A stretch of DNA of 43,855 nucleotides from Acidobacteriota bacterium. GTDB taxonomy: Bacteria; Acidobacteriota; Holophagae; Thermotomaculales; Thermotomaculaceae. Position numbers and translations under genes: made by a program. Shown here piece by piece: positions 43,058 through 43,855 of this stretch (the stretch's first letter is position 1; each line of letters opens with the position of its first letter). The stretch spans positions 1 to 43,855 of the forward strand of contig JALSOA010000052.1 in the NCBI GenBank assembly GCA_026986725.1. Direction: 5' to 3'. The notes beneath the pieces are model-generated. The model ran no database searches. It had not been told where the DNA came from and saw only the letters and a program-made list of their open reading frames with translations.

Positions 43058-43705
43058 CTATGTAAAAAATCTCAAAAGCAAATAATAAAAAGGTCTGAAA
43101 ATTATATCAAAAACATTGAAATAGATAAGTCCAAGAAGTATCAAAAAACCGTATGGACCTATCTTCGAAACATATCCTTCGTAATTTTTTAAACCCACAA
43201 CCTTTGCTAACACCCCTGAACCATCAAGAGGTGGTATTGGCAAAAGGTTAAAAATAGCAAGTATAAGGTTTATTGCTGCAAGATAAAAAAGAAAAAGTTG
43301 AAGTGGCTGAAAAGAATAAAGGAAAGGCACTTTAATAACAATTCTGTAAAGAACAATTGCAATAAGCATTAAAACAAAATTTGAAAAAGGGCCTGCAATT
43401 GAAACAAGAGAGATCCCCTTTTCTCTGTCTTGAAAATTCAAAGGGTTAACAGGCACGGGTTTTGCCCACCCAAAAAGGGGTATGGAAGAGGGGAAAAAGA
43501 TCATAAAAAGGGGAATTATAACCGTACCCACAGGATCAATATGGTTTAATGGATTTAATGATATTCTGCCCATGTGCTTTGCGGTATCATCTCCCATAAA
43601 ATGTGCTGATAGGGCATGGGCAGATTCGTGTATTGTAAGAGAAAACAACAACGCTATATACTGCATAAGGCCAATGGCTATCTTCATCCCCAATCCTGAA
43701 TTCAA
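43058..43705 (-). CDS. Site-2 protease family (M50) membrane metalloprotease
   Basis: 215 residues with about five to six hydrophobic segments. The zinc motif HESAH (H26 to H30 from this start) lies in the first helix, and NLLPIPPLDGSGVL gives the third ligand region. It belongs to the short, PDZ-less M50B proteins often next to trpS and scpAB. The start is a TTG at 43705 with GGAGG 5 bases upstream; the ATG at 43687 is an alternative. Substrate unknown. It is the first gene of the housekeeping operon in the window. Confidence 0.88.
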   Translation of the reverse strand: MNSGLGMKIAIGLMQYIALLFSLTIHESAHALSAHFMGDDTAKHMGRISLNPLNHIDPVGTVIIPLFMIFFPSSIPLFGWAKPVPVNPLNFQDREKGISLVSIAGPFSNFVLMLIAIVLYRIVIKVPFLYSFQPLQLFLFYLAAINLILAIFNLLPIPPLDGSGVLAKVVGLKNYEGYVSKIGPYGFLILLGLIYFNVFDIIFRPFYYLLLRFFT

Positions 43706-43734
43706 TTTAACCTCCAAAAACCCTGTTAATTTAT

Positions 43735-43764
43735 TTTATCAAAAAGAGAAGGTTAATTAAACAA
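43735..43764 (-). promoter_or_regulatory. Candidate promoter of the M50-trpS-scpAB operon
   Basis: Minus strand: TTGTTT, 18-bp spacer, GATAAA. The hexamers are imperfect and the call is weak, but the position upstream of the first gene is suitable. Confidence 0.3.
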
Positions 43765-43818
43765 CATTAAGTATTTGACCTTTTTAAAAAGTAAGGTGAA
43801 GTGCCAACATCATTTAAA

Positions 43819-43835
43819 GCAGGAGAAAAACCTGC
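43819..43835 (-). terminator. Possible hairpin ending an upstream gene beyond the edge
   Basis: GCAGG and CCTGC arms around a 7-base loop; on the minus strand only TTT follows, so as a terminator it is weak. The 90 bases to the window edge hold no recognisable gene. Confidence 0.25.
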
Positions 43836-43855
43836 CTGCCTAATTATTTTGAAAA

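Noticed and set aside
1-43855. CRISPR arrays, tRNA/rRNA genes, insertion sequences or phage genes
   Set aside because: No regularly spaced direct repeats, cloverleaf-type sequences, transposase or integrase motifs were seen while reading the window.

Overview
The window is one continuous stretch of a low-GC (roughly 35-40 % by eye), densely coded bacterial chromosome. Genes lie in long, tightly packed operons with 4-20 bp overlaps, good AGGAGG-type ribosome sites and some GTG/TTG starts. A Porin_O_P outer-membrane protein, signal peptides, an NtrY-type kinase, a sigma-54 promoter and an NtrC-type activator point to a Gram-negative, non-enteric bacterium. A eukaryote-like citrate synthase, an 11-gene nuo operon without nuoEFG and a perfect FNR-type box fit an anaerobe or facultative respirer (Acidobacteriota, Deferribacterota or the old deltaproteobacterial groups are possible; I cannot name the species). 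I see no tRNA, rRNA, CRISPR array, insertion sequence or phage gene.

Layout. 1-577 (-): 3'-truncated receiver-domain protein. 768-2072 (-): citrate synthase, divergent from a membrane polyferredoxin (2266-3609, +) whose promoter carries a TTGAT-N4-ATCAA box. 3611-6712 (-): proline dehydrogenase followed by an orphan NtrY-like kinase, divergent from a Na+/solute symporter (6840-8204, +) with a near-leaderless promoter. 8262-15127 (+): RlmI-like methyltransferase, ROK kinase, membrane PP2C phosphatase, TPR protein, cyclic-nucleotide-binding protein, thioredoxin and FmdB protein. 15215-16618 (-): exported DUF4139 protein. 16720-26871 (-): nuoABCDHIJKLMN. 26987-32783 (-): porin, CYTH triphosphatase, SLC13 transporter, CYTH-like unknown, DUF47 protein and PiT phosphate transporter. 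33111-36761 (+): PhnD-like binding protein, sensor kinase and NtrC-type activator. 36745-43705 (-): housekeeping operon M50 protease, trpS, scpA, scpB, rluB-like, cmk, membrane protein, galE, dus.

The most interesting part is 26987-36761. A three-gene sensor set resembling the AioX-AioS-AioR architecture (PhnD-like binding protein, kinase, sigma-54 activator) is divergent from a six-gene oxyanion/phosphate uptake operon. The operon's leader holds a clear sigma-54 promoter (GG-N10-GC). Two related 14-bp operator-like palindromes lie between the two transcription units. I infer that the sensor set switches on porin, transporters and triphosphate-tunnel enzymes in response to an external oxyanion, possibly phosphate or a condensed phosphate. 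The components are known families; this assembly and its sigma-54 control are what look new.

Several gene starts were moved from the longest frame on the basis of ribosome sites or promoters: 2266, 6712, 16618, 26871, 28727, 29367, 31025, 31498, 33111, 38728, 40008, 42051 and 43705.
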